64,000 nt of DNA. Source: Burkholderia sp. IMCC1007 (GTDB taxonomy: Bacteria; Pseudomonadota; Gammaproteobacteria; Burkholderiales; Burkholderiaceae). Location: positions 62,001 to 126,000 of the forward strand of contig NZ_JAPVQY010000001.1 in the NCBI RefSeq assembly GCF_027257875.1. Direction: 5' to 3'. Below are positions 27,163 through 36,457 of this stretch, piece by piece (the first letter of the stretch is position 1; every line of letters starts with the position of its first letter). The notes beneath the pieces are model-generated. The model saw only the letters and a list, made by a program, of their open reading frames with translations, made no database searches and was not told where the DNA came from. Position numbers and translations under genes: made by a program.

Positions 27163-27423
27163 TTTTGGGCGTGCACTTCAAGGACGGCAGTGCTTCCTTC
27201 CCGCTCGTTGGCGTTCTGCATCCCGGGAACTGTAAGCAACAGGCCACTCCGCGATGAATTCATCGACGCACTCATCCCAATACATGTGATCGGCATTCCC
27301 CCTTGGAACCGGTCCTCGACGACACCTGGCTCGTGCTGCTCGCCTCCAATTGCATAATGGACGCCATATTTCGGAGCCGCTGAATTGTTCCACCGCTTTG
27401 CTGACCAGCAACAGGAGACCCCG

Positions 27424-27750
27424 ATGATCAAAGTCAGTGTCATGTACCCGTACGCCGCAGGCGCGCGATTCGATCATGCTTACTACCGCGAGCGGCATAT
27501 GCCCATGGTGAAACAGCGGCTCGGCGCTGCGTGTCTGTACTACACGGTGGACAAGGGCATCGCAGGCGGTGCTCCCGGCACTGATCCTGTCTACGTGGCC
27601 AAGTGCGACTTCGTCTGCACGTCCGTCGAAGCCTTCCAGGCTGCCAGCGACCCGCACGCGCAGGAGATCATGGCCGACATAGCCAATTACACGGATATCC
27701 AACCCGTGCTGCAAATCAGCGAGGTGGTCGTAGAGCGGTCTGAGGGGTGA
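27424..27750 (+). CDS. EthD-family protein
   Basis: A 108-residue dimeric alpha/beta-barrel protein of the EthD family: MIKVSVMYPYAAGARFDHAYY, ERHMPMVKQRLG, then YVAKCDFVCTSVEAFQAA. Relatives occur beside oxygenase genes or alone, and no enzyme activity is firmly known. An AGGAGA ribosome site is 7 bases before ATG 27424. It is a single gene; 27163-27423 upstream contains nothing I can call. Confidence 0.85.
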   Translation: MIKVSVMYPYAAGARFDHAYYRERHMPMVKQRLGAACLYYTVDKGIAGGAPGTDPVYVAKCDFVCTSVEAFQAASDPHAQEIMADIANYTDIQPVLQISEVVVERSEG

Positions 27751-27836
27751 TCAAGGTTCGGATATCGCCCAGCACCGCATCCGCGTTTGGCCTGGGCGAG
27801 GCGAAATGAGCCCGTTGGCTCAGAGGGCGATACGGA

Positions 27837-27992
27837 CTACACCATCGCGAGCTTCTTCACACGATTGCCGTTAGCCGGATGTGCGCAGTTCCCGAGCTCG
27901 ATGGTCATCTGGATCGTCCGCACCGCGATCAGGTCGACTACCTGGTCGACGGCCATCTTCAGCGCCTGCACGGCGATGACTGCGATGACCAC
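27837..27992 (-). CDS. Doubtful small ORF
   Basis: 51 codons from GTG 27992 give a peptide of hydrophobic and charged residues (VVIAVIAVQALKMAVDQVVD at the start, GNRVKKLAMV at the end). It lies between EthD and VOC genes with no clear ribosome site. It could equally be a chance frame in GC-rich DNA. Confidence 0.2.
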   Translation of the reverse strand: MVIAVIAVQALKMAVDQVVDLIAVRTIQMTIELGNCAHPANGNRVKKLAMV

Positions 27993-28022
27993 GGCCCGGC
28001 GGAACCCGCCCGAGCAGTAGCG

Positions 28023-28071
28023 GCCCGGCGCCCGCGCGGGATCCGGCCGGTGTCCCGCGGGCCCGGCCGCA
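28023..28071. terminator. Large GC hairpin after the VOC gene
   Basis: A long imperfect stem (GCGGCCCGG... pairing with ...CCGGGCC/CCGGCCGC) sits downstream of the leftward VOC gene. It is GC-rich without a T run. Confidence 0.4.
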
Positions 28072-28097
28072 CAACCCGCGTCGTCACCGCGCGCGCG

Positions 28098-28448
28098 TCA
28101 CGCGGCGCGTTTCTGCGAAATCACGAGCAGCGCGCCGTTCTTGTCCTCCAGCACCGCGCGGTATTCGTGCGGCCCCGCCTGCACCGGCACGCGCACCGAC
28201 GCACCGGCCTTCACGACCCGCGCCATCGCCGCATAGAGATCGTCGTCTTCGTCCACGCGCAGCGTGAGCGCCGCGCGCTCGACGATCTGTTCGTCGCCGG
28301 CCACGAGCGCGATCGTCAGCGGGCCGCCGTCGAGCGCGCAATAGCGGTCGCCGTCGCGGAACTTCACGCTCAGCCCCAGTCCGTCGACGAACAGCGGCAA
28401 GGCCGTGTCGATGTCGTCGACCGGATACAGCAGCATCGATACCTTCAT
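28098..28448 (-). CDS. VOC-family (glyoxalase-like) protein
   Basis: A 116-residue protein with two betaalphabetabetabeta units: MKVSMLLYPVDDIDTALPLFVDGLGLSVKFRDGDRY, then ARVVKAGASVRVPVQAGPHEYRAVLEDKNGALLVI. Family members are metal-dependent lyases, dioxygenases or binding proteins. The short length suits a single-domain form acting as a dimer. ATG 28448 has GGGAGAGAGG upstream. It is divergent from the catabolic cluster; a link to it is possible but unproved. Confidence 0.82.
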   Translation of the reverse strand: MKVSMLLYPVDDIDTALPLFVDGLGLSVKFRDGDRYCALDGGPLTIALVAGDEQIVERAALTLRVDEDDDLYAAMARVVKAGASVRVPVQAGPHEYRAVLEDKNGALLVISQKRAA

Positions 28449-28529
28449 TTCCTCTCTCCCTTGTCGTGATGTGTGCGGCTCGTACTGCACCGTCGTTCGA
28501 TGCTAGCGCGCGGTGCCGGCCGCGACGCA

Positions 28530-28591
28530 GTCTGTTCGGATGACGGTGAAAGCCCTCTGTCCCCGCACGCGTGCCGATACTCCGAACAGAC
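28530..28591. promoter_or_regulatory. 11-bp inverted repeat upstream of the catabolic cluster
   Basis: GTCTGTTCGGA (28530-28540) and its exact complement TCCGAACAGAC (28581-28591), with a 40-base gap. They lie in the 259-base space between the divergent VOC and LLM genes. The spacing of about five helical turns fits two half-sites of one regulator. No intact regulator gene is adjacent. Confidence 0.5.
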
Positions 28592-28707
28592 GATGCCTCC
28601 GTGCGCCCGCGCGCCGACACTCCCATCCGTGGACCGTCGCTATTCGTCCGTATCGTGCGGGCGGCTGCACGACCCCGACTCGTCCAACATACATGGAGAC
28701 GCACGCA

Positions 28708-29847
28708 ATGAAGTTTTCCCTCATCTACGAAGCCCAGACCACCGACGCATCGCGCGAGGGCGATCACCGGGTGTTCAAGGAGACGGTCGAACAGGCGCTG
28801 CTGGCCGAGCAGGTCGGCTTCGACACGATCTGGTGCGTGGAGCACACGTCGCTGACCAACTATGCGCACATGAGCGCGCCGGAAACCTTCCTTGCGTACC
28901 TGGCCGGCCGCACGACGCGCATCGGGCTCGGTCACGGCGTCGTGTGCCTGCCGCCGGCGATGAACCATCCGATCAAGGTGGCCGAGCGTGTCGCGCTGCT
29001 CGACATCCTGTCGGGCGGCCGCGTGCATTTCGGCGTCGGCAAGGGCGGCAGCCAGCAGGAAGCGGGCGCGTTCGGCTACGACCTCAACGAACTGCAGCCG
29101 ATGATCGACGAGTCGATGTACCTCGTGCCGAAGATGTTCGTGCAGGACGAGATCGAGCACGACGGCAAATACATCAAGATTCCGAAGCGTCCGATCCACC
29201 CGAAGCCGATGCAGGATCCGCATCCGCCGATGTACCTCGCGTGCACGAACACCGATGCGCTGCTGCGCGCCGGCCAGCGCGGGATGGGTGCGCTGGTGCT
29301 CGGCTTCGGCGGCCCCGATGAAGTCGCGAAGAAGAACGCGGTGTATCGCGAAGCGTGGGCGAACCGCAAGCCGGAAGACCAGGTCGGCTTCCGCCCGACC
29401 CAGCACCTCGCCGCGCTGTGCCCGACGGTCGTGATGGCCGACGGCCAGAAGGCCCGCAAGATCGGCATCCGCGGCCAGCGCTATTTCATGGAGTCGCTCG
29501 CGTACTGGTACACGGGCGGCGAGCGTCCGGACCCGGCGAAGTGGGGCGACGACCTCGTGCAGGCCGACACCGGCGAGATGGTGATCCGGTCGCGCTTCGC
29601 GTCCGAGGAAGTCGTCGTGAACTTCGCCGATCCGGCGCTCGCGATGATGAACCCGAACCACGCGTACGGCACGGTCGACGACTGTATCGGCTACGTCGGC
29701 CGCCTGCAGGAAGCGGGCGTCGACGAAGTGCTGTTCCTGTGCCAGATGGGTACGGTACCGCACGACGCGCAGATGGAAACCATCCGCAATATCGGCGAAC
29801 ACGTGATCCCGTTCTTCAACAAGGAGCAGGAGCGCGCGTGCGCGTAA
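28708..29847 (+). CDS. LLM-class flavin-dependent oxidoreductase (luciferase-like)
   Basis: A 379-residue luciferase-like monooxygenase with an F420/FMN TIM-barrel pattern: MKFSLIYEAQTTD, EQVGFDTIWCVEHT, then RTTRIGLGHGVVCLPPAMNHPIKVAERVALLDILSGGRVHFGVGKG. Such enzymes use FMNH2 or F420 to oxygenate or reduce substrates. ATG 28708 is preferred over 28693 because GGAGA is 8 bases before it. It is the first gene of the same-strand catabolic cluster; the flavin reductase downstream could supply FMNH2. Confidence 0.88.
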   Translation: MKFSLIYEAQTTDASREGDHRVFKETVEQALLAEQVGFDTIWCVEHTSLTNYAHMSAPETFLAYLAGRTTRIGLGHGVVCLPPAMNHPIKVAERVALLDILSGGRVHFGVGKGGSQQEAGAFGYDLNELQPMIDESMYLVPKMFVQDEIEHDGKYIKIPKRPIHPKPMQDPHPPMYLACTNTDALLRAGQRGMGALVLGFGGPDEVAKKNAVYREAWANRKPEDQVGFRPTQHLAALCPTVVMADGQKARKIGIRGQRYFMESLAYWYTGGERPDPAKWGDDLVQADTGEMVIRSRFASEEVVVNFADPALAMMNPNHAYGTVDDCIGYVGRLQEAGVDEVLFLCQMGTVPHDAQMETIRNIGEHVIPFFNKEQERACA

Positions 29848-30013
29848 TGCGGGCCGGATCGCGCTCGTCGTCCCTTCGGACGATGCGGCGCGGCCGCGCG
29901 CGGCCGACCATCGGCAGCAGCAATCCATGCTCGCGGCGCCCGCCGCTGCGAATCACTTAGACAGAGACCGGGGTGAGCGCCGCCGCGCGCGCTCCGCATA
30001 TCAGGAGACATTC

Positions 30014-31207
30014 GTGCATCGCGACAACGATTCGAACGCACTGGCCGCCACGCTGATCGCCCGGGCCGAGGCGCTTGCGCCGACGCTCGCCGGCCGCGCC
30101 GCGCAAGCCGAAGCCCGGGGACGCATCCCGGCCGAGACGATCGCCGACATGCAGGCCGCCGGCTTCTTCAAGGTGCTGCAGCCGAAGCGCTACGGCGGCC
30201 ACGAGCTCGATCCGCAGACCTTCTTCGACATCCAGATGGCGCTCGCGCGCGGCTGCATGTCGACTGCATGGGTGTACGGCGTCGTCGGCGTGCACAACTG
30301 GCAGCTCGCGCTGTTCGACGAGCGCGCGCAGCAGGACGTGTGGGGCAAGGATCCGGCGACGCTGATCGCGTCGACCTACATGCCGGTCGGCCGCGTGACG
30401 CCGGTCGAAGGCGGCTTCCGGCTGTCCGGCCACTGGAAATTCTCGAGCGGCAGCGAACTGTGCGAATGGGTGTTCCTCGGCGCGCTGGTGCCGCCGGCCG
30501 AAGCCGGCCAGCCGCCGGAATACCGCACGTTCCTGCTGCCGAAGTCCGACTACCGGATCCAGCAGGACTGGGACGTGCTCGGGCTGCGCGCGACCGGCAG
30601 CCACGACATCGTCGTCGACGACGTGTTCGTGCCCGCCTACCGCACGCACAAGGCGATCGACGGGATGATGGGCACGAGCCCCGGCCTCGCCGTGAACGAC
30701 GCGCCGCTGTTCAAGCTGCCGTTCGCGCAGATCTTCGTGCGGGCGGTGTGCACGTCGTGCATCGGCGCGCTGCAGGGCGCGCTCGACGATTTCACCGGCT
30801 ATGCGGCCACGCGCGTGTCGGCCAACAGCGGCGCGAAGACGACCGACGATCCGGGCGCGCAGAACGCCTGCGCGAACGCGGCCGTCGCGATCGACGAGAT
30901 GAAGGTGCTGCTCAAGCGCAATTTCGCGGAACTGATGGCGTCGGTGACGGGCGGCCCGGCCGTGTCGATCGAGCGCCGCGTGCATTTCCGCTATCAGTCC
31001 GCGCAAGTCGCCGAGCGCTGCGCGCAGGCCGCGAACGCGCTGCTGCGCTATGCGGGCGGCAACGGCATCTATCACCGCAATCCGCTGGTGCGCCGTTTCC
31101 TCGACCTGCATGCGGCCCGTGCGCACTACGCGAACAACGTGGACCGTTTCGGCCAGAATCTCGGCGCCGTGATGCTCGGCCGCGAGAACACGGACTATTT
31201 CATCTGA
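30014..31207 (+). CDS. Two-component flavin monooxygenase, oxygenase subunit (HsaA/HpaB-like)
   Basis: A 397-residue protein with the acyl-CoA dehydrogenase fold: FFKVLQPKRYGGHELDPQTFFDIQMALARGCMSTAWVYGVVGVHNWQ, FRLSGHWKFSSG, and a C-terminal RYAGGNGIYHRNPLVRRFLDLHAARAHYANN. This pattern marks HsaA/HpaB-type hydroxylases rather than true dehydrogenases. They hydroxylate ring substrates with FADH2 or FMNH2 from a separate reductase, here probably the gene at 32975. GTG 30014 follows AGGAGA by 5 bases. Substrate unknown. Confidence 0.82.
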   Translation: MHRDNDSNALAATLIARAEALAPTLAGRAAQAEARGRIPAETIADMQAAGFFKVLQPKRYGGHELDPQTFFDIQMALARGCMSTAWVYGVVGVHNWQLALFDERAQQDVWGKDPATLIASTYMPVGRVTPVEGGFRLSGHWKFSSGSELCEWVFLGALVPPAEAGQPPEYRTFLLPKSDYRIQQDWDVLGLRATGSHDIVVDDVFVPAYRTHKAIDGMMGTSPGLAVNDAPLFKLPFAQIFVRAVCTSCIGALQGALDDFTGYAATRVSANSGAKTTDDPGAQNACANAAVAIDEMKVLLKRNFAELMASVTGGPAVSIERRVHFRYQSAQVAERCAQAANALLRYAGGNGIYHRNPLVRRFLDLHAARAHYANNVDRFGQNLGAVMLGRENTDYFI

Positions 31208-31217
31208 CGAGGCGGCG

Positions 31218-32978
31218 ATGAACGACACGCAAGCGCAGCAATACGTGTCCGACGTCGTGGTCGTCGGCTCCGGCGCGGGCGCGCTGCTCGCGGCCTGCCG
31301 CGCGGCCGACCGCGGGCTGTCCGTCGTCGTGATCGAGAAGACGGCGCTGTACGGCGGCACGTCGGCGGTCTCGGGCGGCGGCATCTGGATACCGTGCAAC
31401 CACCATATCGCCGAACTCGGTGCGACCGATACGCGCGAAGCCGCGCGCCGCTATCTCGACGCGTGCACGGCCGGCGCATCGTCGCCCGAGCGGCTCGATG
31501 CGTATCTCGACCAGGCGCCCGAGATGCTGCGCTACCTCGAAGCGAAGACGCCGGTGCGCTACCAGGCGTTGCCGAAGTACGCGGATTATTTCCAGAAGCT
31601 GCCGGGGGCGATGCCCGGCTATCGCGCGCTCGATCCGCTGCCGTTCGACGGCGCGCTGCTCGGCGACGAGTTTGACCGGCTGCGGCCGCCGTCGCCCGGC
31701 ACGCTGATCGGCGGGCGCGTCGCGGTGACGTCGAAGGAGGCGCATACGCTGTTCTCGCGCGGGCCGGGCTTCATGAAGCTCGCGATCGCGCAGTTCGGCC
31801 GCTACTGGCTCGATGTCGGCGTGCGCCGCCGCACGCGGCGCGACCGGCGCCTGACGCTCGGCAACGCGCTGATCGGCGGGCTGCGCCGCGCGCTGCTCGA
31901 ACGCAACGTGCCGGTGTGGCTCGACACGCCGATGCGCGACCTGCTCGACGTCGACGGCCGCGTGACGGGCGTGCGCGCACAGCGCTTCGGCCAGCCGGTG
32001 ACGATCGCGGCGCGGCGCGGCGTGATCCTCGGCGCGGGCGGCTTCGAGCGCAACCAGCCGATGCGCGAACGCTATCTGCCGCACCCGACGCAGATGCAGT
32101 GGAGCGCGACGCCGCCGGCCAACACCGGCGACGCGATCGCCGAAGGCCACCGGCTCGGCGGCGCGCTCGCGCTGATGGAGCACGTGTGGGGCGCGCCGAC
32201 GGTCGGGGTCGCCGGCGAGGAGAAGCAGCGCGCGCTGTTCGTCGAACGCAACCTGCCGGGCTGCGTGATCGTCAACGGCCTCGGCAAGCGCTTCGTCAAC
32301 GAAGCCGCACCGTATTCGGAATTCGTGCCGGCGATGTATCGCGACCATGCGCGCACCGGCGCATGCGTGCCGGCGTGGATGGTGTTCGACGCGCGCTTTC
32401 GCCGCAAGTATCCGTGCGGGCCGATCATGCCGGCATCGATGATGCCCGACGCGCGCATTCCGCACGCGTTCCGCGACGTGCTCGTGAAGGCCGACACGAT
32501 CGACGCGCTCGCCGCGCGGATCGGCGTCGATGCGGCGGGTCTGCACGACACGCTGCGCGACATGGCGCGCTATGCGGCCACCGGCGTCGACGAAGCGTTC
32601 GGCAAGGGCGACAACCTGTTCGACACGTACTACGGCGATCCACAGAACCAGCCGAACCCGTGCCTCGGGCCGGTGGACGAAGCGCCGTTCTACGCGGTGC
32701 GGATCGACGCGGGCGACATCGGCACGAAAGGCGGGCTCGTCACCGACGCGCATGCGCGCGTGCTGCGCGCCGACGGTGCGCCGATCGACGGCCTCTACGC
32801 GATCGGCAACACCAGCGCATCGGTGATGGGCGCGAGCTATCCCGGCGCGGGCTCGACGCTCGGTCCGGCGATGACCTTCGGATTCATCGCCGCCGACCAT
32901 CTGGCCGCGCAAGCGGCCGACGCCGGCGGCCGGGCACCCTGGCCGTCCCCGACTGAACTTGACGGAGTCCAATCATGA
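31218..32978 (+). CDS. FAD dehydrogenase, 3-ketosteroid-delta1-dehydrogenase-like
   Basis: A 586-residue flavoenzyme of the KstD/fumarate-reductase type. The FAD site is VVGSGAGALLAACRAADRGLSVVVIEKTALYGGTSAVSGGGIWIP near residues 12-57, and the C-terminal motif YPGAGSTLGPAMTFG matches the KstD region holding a catalytic Tyr and Gly. Such enzymes introduce a C=C bond into a ring ketone. It starts 8 bases after the monooxygenase stop and overlaps the flavin reductase by four bases. True steroid use is not proven. Confidence 0.85.
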   Translation: MNDTQAQQYVSDVVVVGSGAGALLAACRAADRGLSVVVIEKTALYGGTSAVSGGGIWIPCNHHIAELGATDTREAARRYLDACTAGASSPERLDAYLDQAPEMLRYLEAKTPVRYQALPKYADYFQKLPGAMPGYRALDPLPFDGALLGDEFDRLRPPSPGTLIGGRVAVTSKEAHTLFSRGPGFMKLAIAQFGRYWLDVGVRRRTRRDRRLTLGNALIGGLRRALLERNVPVWLDTPMRDLLDVDGRVTGVRAQRFGQPVTIAARRGVILGAGGFERNQPMRERYLPHPTQMQWSATPPANTGDAIAEGHRLGGALALMEHVWGAPTVGVAGEEKQRALFVERNLPGCVIVNGLGKRFVNEAAPYSEFVPAMYRDHARTGACVPAWMVFDARFRRKYPCGPIMPASMMPDARIPHAFRDVLVKADTIDALAARIGVDAAGLHDTLRDMARYAATGVDEAFGKGDNLFDTYYGDPQNQPNPCLGPVDEAPFYAVRIDAGDIGTKGGLVTDAHARVLRADGAPIDGLYAIGNTSASVMGASYPGAGSTLGPAMTFGFIAADHLAAQAADAGGRAPWPSPTELDGVQS

Positions 32979-33493
32979 GCGAACTCAATACCCATCCACT
33001 GCGCACCGACATGCTGCTCGCGATGCGCCGCCTCGCGCGCTCCGTCACGGTCATCAGCAGCGCGCACGCCGGCCGGCGTTACTCGATGTCCGCGACCGCC
33101 GTCGATTCGCTGTCGACCGATCCGCCGTCGCTGCTGATCTGCATCAATCGCAATGCGTCGCTGTATCCGCCGCTCGACGCGGGTGCGCCGTTCTGCGTGA
33201 ACGTGCTGTCGGCGCGTCATGAAGGCATCGCGATCGATTGCAGCGGCCGCCTGAAGGGTGAAGCGCGTTTCACGACCGGCGACTGGCACACGTCGCCGCT
33301 CGGCGTTCCGTATCTGCACGATTCGCAGGCGAGCCTCGTGTGCGAGCAGGACGGCCGCTTCGAATACGGCACGCATACGGTGTTCATCGGCCGGATCCGC
33401 GAGGTGCTGATGAGCGGGGACGTCGATCCGCTCGTCTATCTCGACGGCGCATACACGACGCCCGGCGCGCCCGCGAACCGCGTGGCCGCGTGA
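32975..33493 (+). CDS. Flavin reductase (HsaB/HpaC-like)
   Basis: A 172-residue FMN-binding split-barrel protein: MLLAMRRLARSVTVISSAHAGRRYSMSATAVDSLSTDPPSLLICINRNAS, with a GRLKGEARF turn and a GRIREV strand. It reduces free flavin with NAD(P)H for a partner monooxygenase. Its ATG overlaps the upstream stop, so it is in the same operon. The gene at 30014 is the natural partner; the LLM enzyme could also use its product. Confidence 0.88.
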   Translation: MSELNTHPLRTDMLLAMRRLARSVTVISSAHAGRRYSMSATAVDSLSTDPPSLLICINRNASLYPPLDAGAPFCVNVLSARHEGIAIDCSGRLKGEARFTTGDWHTSPLGVPYLHDSQASLVCEQDGRFEYGTHTVFIGRIREVLMSGDVDPLVYLDGAYTTPGAPANRVAA

Positions 33494-33534
33494 CGGCGGC
33501 GCGTGTGTTTTACCGCATCGGAAAGAGACCACCC

Positions 33535-33726
33535 ATGACATGCACCATGAACCGCAGCATCGGCAAGGTTGTGTACACAACGATCATGCATGCGCTCATG
33601 CAACTGATCGGCGGCGCGGTAGCGCAGGTGCTGAACGCATTCGCGTGCATCGCGCCGGCGCGCGCGTCGAGCCCGGCGCGGGCCGCCGCACGCGAAGCGG
33701 GCCGGCACGATGCCGGCTTGGCATGA
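33535..33726 (+). CDS. 63-residue ORF inside the catabolic operon
   Basis: It begins MTCTMNRSIGKVVYTTIMHA with GGAAAGAG about 9 bases upstream. A short amphipathic or hydrophobic helix (MQLIGGAVAQVLNAFACIA) is followed by an Ala/Arg tail. It fits in the 243-base gap between the flavin reductase and the ferredoxin reductase, whose ATG comes 11 bases after its stop. No family recognised; it could be a small membrane-associated subunit or a remnant. Confidence 0.45.
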   Translation: MTCTMNRSIGKVVYTTIMHALMQLIGGAVAQVLNAFACIAPARASSPARAAAREAGRHDAGLA

Positions 33727-33736
33727 GGAACCGGCG

Positions 33737-34792
33737 ATGAGTACTGCCTCGAACGATTCCCGTTTCCACCGGCTGACCGTTGCCGACGTGATTGCCGAAA
33801 GCGACGACGCGTGCTCGTTCGTGTTCGACGTGCCTGCCGCGTTGCGCGACGCGTTCGCGTACCGGCCCGGGCAGTTCCTGACGCTGAACGTGCCGTGCGC
33901 GGATGCGACCGTTGCACGCTGTTACTCGCTGTCGAGCGCGCCCGGCATCGATGCCGCGCCGAAGATCACCGTCAAGCGCGTGCGCGACGGCCGCGCGTCG
34001 AACTGGCTGTGCGACCGCATCCGTGCGGGCGATGCGCTCGACGTCATGCCGCCGGCCGGCGTCTTCACGCCGCGCACGCTCGACGGCGACCTGCTGCTGT
34101 TCGCGGGCGGCAGCGGCATCACGCCGGTGCTGTCCATCGTGAAATCGGCGCTCGTGCACGGACGCGGGATGCTGACGCTGATCTATGCGAACCGCGACGA
34201 GCGCTCGGTGATTTTCCGCGACGAGCTGCAGCAGCTCGCGCACCGTCATCCGGGTCGACTGCGCGTGATCCACTGGCTCGACAGCGTGCAGGGCGTGCCG
34301 CAGCAGCGGCACCTCGAGGAGCTCGCGCGGCCGTTCAGCCAGCAGGAGACGTTCATCTGCGGGCCCGCGCTGTTCATGGAGAGCGCGCTTGCCGCGATGC
34401 TCGGCCTCGGGCTGCCGCGGGCGCGCGTGCATGTCGAGCGCTTCGCGTCGCTGCCCGATACGCCGGCCGACGGCGATACGGCGGCGTCGGCCGCGACGGC
34501 GGCCGAGACCGGCGACGGCGCGGCGATCGAGACGGTGCTCGACGGCGACGCGTTCACGTTCGACAGCGCGCCCGGCGAAACGCTGCTCGACGCGATGCTG
34601 CGCGCCGGTGTGCCCGCGCCGAATTCCTGCCGGATGGGGCAATGCGGCGCGTGCATGTGCCGGATCGAGCGCGGCGAGGTGGCGCTCGACAGCAACCATG
34701 TGCTCGACGACGACGAAATCGCCGCGGGCTGGACGCTTGCCTGCTGCGCACGGCCCGCGAGCGACGTGCTGCGCGTGGTGTTCCCCGATTGA
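33737..34792 (+). CDS. Ferredoxin reductase with 2Fe-2S domain (KshB/HmpX-like)
   Basis: A 351-residue electron carrier. From N to C: an FAD domain (RCYSLSSAPG), an NAD domain (LLLFAGGSGITPVLSI), and a plant-type 2Fe-2S domain with C-x4-C-x2-C near residues 298-306 (SCRMGQCGACMC) and a last Cys in LACCARP. It passes electrons from NADH to an oxygenase such as a Rieske hydroxylase. No oxygenase of that kind is in the window, so its partner is elsewhere or is one of the cluster's enzymes. Confidence 0.88.
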   Translation: MSTASNDSRFHRLTVADVIAESDDACSFVFDVPAALRDAFAYRPGQFLTLNVPCADATVARCYSLSSAPGIDAAPKITVKRVRDGRASNWLCDRIRAGDALDVMPPAGVFTPRTLDGDLLLFAGGSGITPVLSIVKSALVHGRGMLTLIYANRDERSVIFRDELQQLAHRHPGRLRVIHWLDSVQGVPQQRHLEELARPFSQQETFICGPALFMESALAAMLGLGLPRARVHVERFASLPDTPADGDTAASAATAAETGDGAAIETVLDGDAFTFDSAPGETLLDAMLRAGVPAPNSCRMGQCGACMCRIERGEVALDSNHVLDDDEIAAGWTLACCARPASDVLRVVFPD

Positions 34793-34838
34793 GCCGCGGC
34801 GCGCCGACGGCGTGCCCGGCAACCCTGTTGCGATTCCA

Positions 34839-36425
34839 ATGACGATGGACAACGAAATCCTGACGACGCCCGCGCTGATCGCACGGGCCGCCGAGCGCCA
34901 CGGCGCGCATCCGGCGATCGAGTCGGCGCACGGCCGGCTCACCTATGCGGAGCTCGACGCCGCCCGCGTCGAAGCCGCGCGTGCGCTGCTCGCGAGCGGC
35001 ATCGATGTCGGCGACCGGGTCGCCGTGTGGGCGCCGAATCTGCCGCAATGGATCGTCGCGGCGCTGGCGATCCATACCGTCGGCGCGATCCTCGTGCCGG
35101 TCAATACGCGGATGAAGGGAATGGAAGTCGGCGGCATCCTGCACGACGGCGGCGCGCGGCTGCTGTTCTGCTGCGGCACGTTCCTCGGCGAATCGTATCC
35201 GGCGATGCTCGCGCCGCACCGGCCCGCGACGCTCGAGCGCGTCGTCGTGTTCGACGGCGAGCCGCCGTCCGGCGCGCACGACGAGACCTGGAACGCCTTT
35301 CTCGCGCGCGGCGCGGCGGTATCGATCGCCGCGGTGCGCGAGCGCGAAGCGCAGGTGACGCCCGACACCGTGATGGACCTGATGTTCACGTCCGGCACGA
35401 CCGGCCGCCCGAAAGGCGTGATGACCGCGCACGGGCAGAACCTGCGCGCCGCGCAGGCGTGGGCGAAGATCGCCGGCGTGCGTCAGGACGACCGCTACCT
35501 GATCGTCAATCCGTTCTTCCATACGTTCGGCTACAAGGCGGGCTGGCTCGCCGCGCTGTCGAGCGGCGCGACCGTGCTGCCGCATCTGGTATTCGAGCCG
35601 GCCGACGTGCTGCGGCGCGTGGCCGATGAGCGCGTGTCCGTGCTGCCCGGGCCGCCGACGCTGTACTACGCGCTGCTCGATGCGCCCGATCGCGCGACAC
35701 GCGACCTGTCGTCGCTGCGCATTGCGGTGACGGGCGCGGCCGCGATCGCGCCGAGCCTGATCGAGCGGATGCGCGCGGAACTCGGCTTCGAGACGGTGCT
35801 GACCGGCTACGGGCTCACCGAATCGTGCGGCTTCGCGACGCTGTGCCGTCGAGGCGACGATGCGGAAACCGTCGCCTATACGTCGGGCCGGCCGATGCCG
35901 GACGTCGAGCTGCGCATCGCGGGGCCCGGCGGCGTGGCGCTCGGGCCGGACGAGACGGGCGAGATCTGGGTGCGCGGCTACAACGTGATGCGCGGCTACT
36001 TCGACCAGCCCGACGCGACGCGCGAAACCGTCGACGCGGACGGCTGGCTGCACACCGGCGACCTCGGCTGCGTGGACGCGAACGGCAACCTGAAGATCAC
36101 CGACCGGATCAAGGACATGTTCATCGTCGGCGGCTTCAACTGCTATCCGGCCGAGATCGAGCGGCTGCTCGCCGCGCATCCGGCGATCGCGCAGGTCGCG
36201 CTGGTCGGCGTGCCCGACACGCGCCTCGGCGAGGTCGGCCATGCGTACGTCGTGCTGCGTCCCGGTGCGCATGCCGACGCGGACCAACTGAACGACTGGG
36301 CACGCCGCAACATGGCGAACTACAAGGTGCCGCGGCACTTCACGTTCGTCGAACAACTGCCGACCAGCGCGGCCGGGAAGGTGCTGAAATACCGGCTGCG
36401 TGCGGCCACCGAAGCGGCGGCCTGA
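34839..36425 (+). CDS. Acyl-CoA ligase (AMP-binding, FadD3-like)
   Basis: A 528-residue ANL-superfamily enzyme with all core motifs: the P-loop TSGTTGRPKG near residues 184-193, GYGLTESCG, DGWLHTGDLG, GFNCYPAEIE, and the catalytic Lys in PTSAAGKVLKYRL. It adenylates a carboxylic acid and forms its CoA thioester. Similarity to FadD3/LcfB-type ligases suggests a ring-bearing or medium-chain acid. The start at 34839 (MTMDNE) has no strong ribosome site; 34845 is an alternative. Confidence 0.88.
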   Translation: MTMDNEILTTPALIARAAERHGAHPAIESAHGRLTYAELDAARVEAARALLASGIDVGDRVAVWAPNLPQWIVAALAIHTVGAILVPVNTRMKGMEVGGILHDGGARLLFCCGTFLGESYPAMLAPHRPATLERVVVFDGEPPSGAHDETWNAFLARGAAVSIAAVREREAQVTPDTVMDLMFTSGTTGRPKGVMTAHGQNLRAAQAWAKIAGVRQDDRYLIVNPFFHTFGYKAGWLAALSSGATVLPHLVFEPADVLRRVADERVSVLPGPPTLYYALLDAPDRATRDLSSLRIAVTGAAAIAPSLIERMRAELGFETVLTGYGLTESCGFATLCRRGDDAETVAYTSGRPMPDVELRIAGPGGVALGPDETGEIWVRGYNVMRGYFDQPDATRETVDADGWLHTGDLGCVDANGNLKITDRIKDMFIVGGFNCYPAEIERLLAAHPAIAQVALVGVPDTRLGEVGHAYVVLRPGAHADADQLNDWARRNMANYKVPRHFTFVEQLPTSAAGKVLKYRLRAATEAAA

Positions 36426-36457
36426 ACGGCGCTGCCACACATCAACGGGATCAACGC

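Noticed and set aside
33436-33917. Leftward frames across the gap between the flavin and ferredoxin reductases
   Set aside because: No ribosome sites and biased composition; the rightward small ORF fits the operon better.
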